DNA of 16,168 bases from B73-G16 sp964611295 (GTDB lineage Bacteria > Desulfobacterota > B13-G15), in contig CAZSWV010000018.1 of assembly GCA_964611295.1 (NCBI GenBank), positions 1 through 16,168 on the forward strand, written 5' to 3'. The position numbers were made by a program, and so were the translations under genes. Below, in pieces: positions 14,679-16,168 of the stretch (positions are counted from its first letter, which is position 1; the number at the start of each line of letters is the position of its first letter). The notes under the pieces were generated by a model, which was not told the origin of the DNA, made no database searches, and saw only the letters and a program-made list of their open reading frames with translations.

Positions 14679-16168
14679 ATGGAGAGGAGGTGGGAAAAAG
14701 TTTGGCCTTTATGGGTGCCTAAGGTTTATGAGGTCCATGGACCTGTAGGACGGTACATAAAGTGGTGGGCCGAATGCGGTGCTGAACGCATAGCGCTTAA
14801 TTTCTACGGACGGGTCTTTACCTATGGGGAGCTTGAGGGACTTATAGAAAGGGTTGCCGGTGCGCTTGTAAAAGTATTTGGCGTCAAAAAAGGCGATAAG
14901 GTGGCCATCTTTATGCAGAACTCCCCTCAATTCATAGTGGCCTTCTTTGCTGCGCATAGGGCAGGTGCCATAGCGGTACCTTTGAATCCCATGTTAAAGG
15001 CCCTGGAATTGGAGTACGAACTCAAAGATTGTGAGGCCAGGGTCCTTTTCACCCATCCCTATTTGGCCCAGGAGGTGTTTAAGGTTGCAGACAAGACGGC
15101 CCTTGAGGTCGTAATTGTCAGTGGTTTTGACGACTTCCTACCTGAGGAACCGTGTTTGCCTTTGCCTTTAGAATTTGAGGAAGACAGAACCTTGAAGCTT
15201 GGTTCTGAGGCAGTGAAGTTAAGGGACCTTTTGGTGAAAGCCGAAGGCTTGTTCGAAGACAGGGTAAAGGACATCTACTCAGAGCTTGCCACCATCCAAT
15301 ACACAGGTGGTACCACTGGGTTGCCCAAGGGTGCCATGATCACTCATTACGCTTTAAGTCTTGCAACAGTGGCCGCTGTTCATTGGTACAGATTTAGGGA
15401 AAACGACGTATTCTTAGGGGTGACCCCCTTTTTCCACATAATGGGTCAGGTCCAGTTGATGTGTCAGCCCTTGGTCTGTGGAGGGTCAATAGTGGTCCTC
15501 AGCAGGTTTGATCCGGAGACCGTCTGTAAGGCCATAGAACTCTTCAAATGCACCTATTGGGTGGCCCCGACAACTGCCCTTGTGTCCATCCTCAATTATG
15601 AAGGTGCCCGTAAGTACGACTTCAGTTCCTTAAGGTGTTTGTGGACAGGTGGCAGTGCCGTTACACCAGATATCCAAAACCAAATGAAGCAACTCTTCCC
15701 AAAGGCCATAATCGGTGAAGGTTATGGGTTAACGGAGACGGTTTGTCAAGGAGGGGCGATTACGCCCCTGCACCTCTACAAGCCTGGGTTTGTTGGGATC
15801 CCACAGGTAAACGATGTGAGGATTGTAGATCCCGAGACAGGCCAAAAGGAACTCGGGCCTTATGAGGAAGGGGAGATAGCCATAAAGGGGCCTGTGCTTA
15901 TGAGCGGTTATTGGAACAAGCCAGAAGAGACAGAGGCGGCCTTCAAGGACGGTTGGTTCTTAACAGGAGACATAGGCCTTATGGACGAAGACGGCTTTTT
16001 GAAGATAAGCGGCCGCAAGAAGGAGATCATTAAATGTTCTGGTTACAGCGTCTTCCCCACCGAGGTGGAAGAACTTTTGTATAAGCATCCAGCGGTAAAA
16101 GAAGTAGCGGTGATCGGCGTCCCTGATCCCTATAGGGGGGAAAGCCCCAAGGCCTTTGTGGTCTTGAA
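14679..16168 (+). CDS. Long-chain acyl-CoA synthetase (AMP-forming), 3' end beyond window
   Basis: ANL-superfamily adenylating enzyme that activates a carboxylic acid, probably a fatty acid, with ATP and CoA. The 496 visible residues are one open frame to the right edge with no stop. Motifs in order: P-loop YTGGTTGLPKG at 208-218, GEGYGLTE at 346-353, TGD at 429-431 and the hinge GRKKEIIK from 445. The missing C-terminus would hold the acyl-adenylate lysine. The hinge continues KCSGYSVFPTEVE instead of the commoner GGxNxxPxEIE form. The ATG at 14679 has GAGGGG 7 bases upstream (14666-14671). Similarity to FadD-type long-chain ligases is clear, but chain length or an aryl or branched substrate cannot be decided. 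It is separated from the respiratory operon by 137 bases and may be its own transcript. Confidence 0.9.
   Translation, partial: MERRWEKVWPLWVPKVYEVHGPVGRYIKWWAECGAERIALNFYGRVFTYGELEGLIERVAGALVKVFGVKKGDKVAIFMQNSPQFIVAFFAAHRAGAIAVPLNPMLKALELEYELKDCEARVLFTHPYLAQEVFKVADKTALEVVIVSGFDDFLPEEPCLPLPLEFEEDRTLKLGSEAVKLRDLLVKAEGLFEDRVKDIYSELATIQYTGGTTGLPKGAMITHYALSLATVAAVHWYRFRENDVFLGVTPFFHIMGQVQLMCQPLVCGGSIVVLSRFDPETVCKAIELFKCTYWVAPTTALVSILNYEGARKYDFSSLRCLWTGGSAVTPDIQNQMKQLFPKAIIGEGYGLTETVCQGGAITPLHLYKPGFVGIPQVNDVRIVDPETGQKELGPYEEGEIAIKGPVLMSGYWNKPEETEAAFKDGWFLTGDIGLMDEDGFLKISGRKKEIIKCSGYSVFPTEVEELLYKHPAVKEVAVIGVPDPYRGESPKAFVVL

Overview
The window is almost entirely one co-directional (+ strand) respiratory operon, followed by the first part of an acyl-CoA ligase gene that runs off the right edge. 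Arginine is mostly AGG, isoleucine is often ATA, and genes are packed with gaps of a few bases or with overlaps. Together with menaquinone/ubiquinone-type complex I genes and a selenocysteine formate dehydrogenase, this suggests an anaerobic, probably thermophilic bacterium of a sulfate-reducing, syntrophic or similar lineage. The taxon cannot be fixed from the window alone.

Positions 51-9870 hold an 11-subunit type complex I set in canonical order: nuoA, nuoB, fused nuoCD, nuoH, nuoI, nuoJ, nuoK, nuoL, nuoM, nuoN. The quinone-binding, iron-sulfur and proton-channel residues checked are present, so the connecting and membrane arms look functional. The NADH-input genes nuoE, nuoF and nuoG, which normally lie between nuoD and nuoH, are absent.

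Positions 9893-14541 replace that input module with two other genes 22-23 bases apart. The first encodes a chimera: the [4Fe-4S] C-terminal region of NuoF, without its FMN/NADH domain, fused to a GltD/SfrB-type FAD- and NAD(P)H-binding oxidoreductase. The second is a molybdenum/tungsten formate dehydrogenase alpha subunit with a NuoG-like iron-sulfur N-terminus. Its active-site residue is encoded by an in-frame TGA at 12910-12912, read as selenocysteine. The TGA is followed at the right distance by a bacterial SECIS-like hairpin. A conventional gene caller would split this gene in two.

Most interesting reading (inference): the operon may encode a complex I in which formate and/or NADPH, rather than NADH through NuoEFG, exchanges electrons with the quinone pool while pumping ions. 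The chimeric flavoprotein would supply an N3-like cluster, and the formate dehydrogenase would take the place of NuoG. It could run forward (formate or NADPH oxidation) or in reverse (quinol-driven formate or NADPH production, as in syntrophy). A soluble NADP-linked formate dehydrogenase that merely shares the operon remains the main alternative.

After a 137-base intergenic region with only weak promoter and terminator candidates, positions 14679-16168 hold a 3'-truncated long-chain acyl-CoA synthetase. No tRNA, rRNA, CRISPR, IS element or phage gene is seen.
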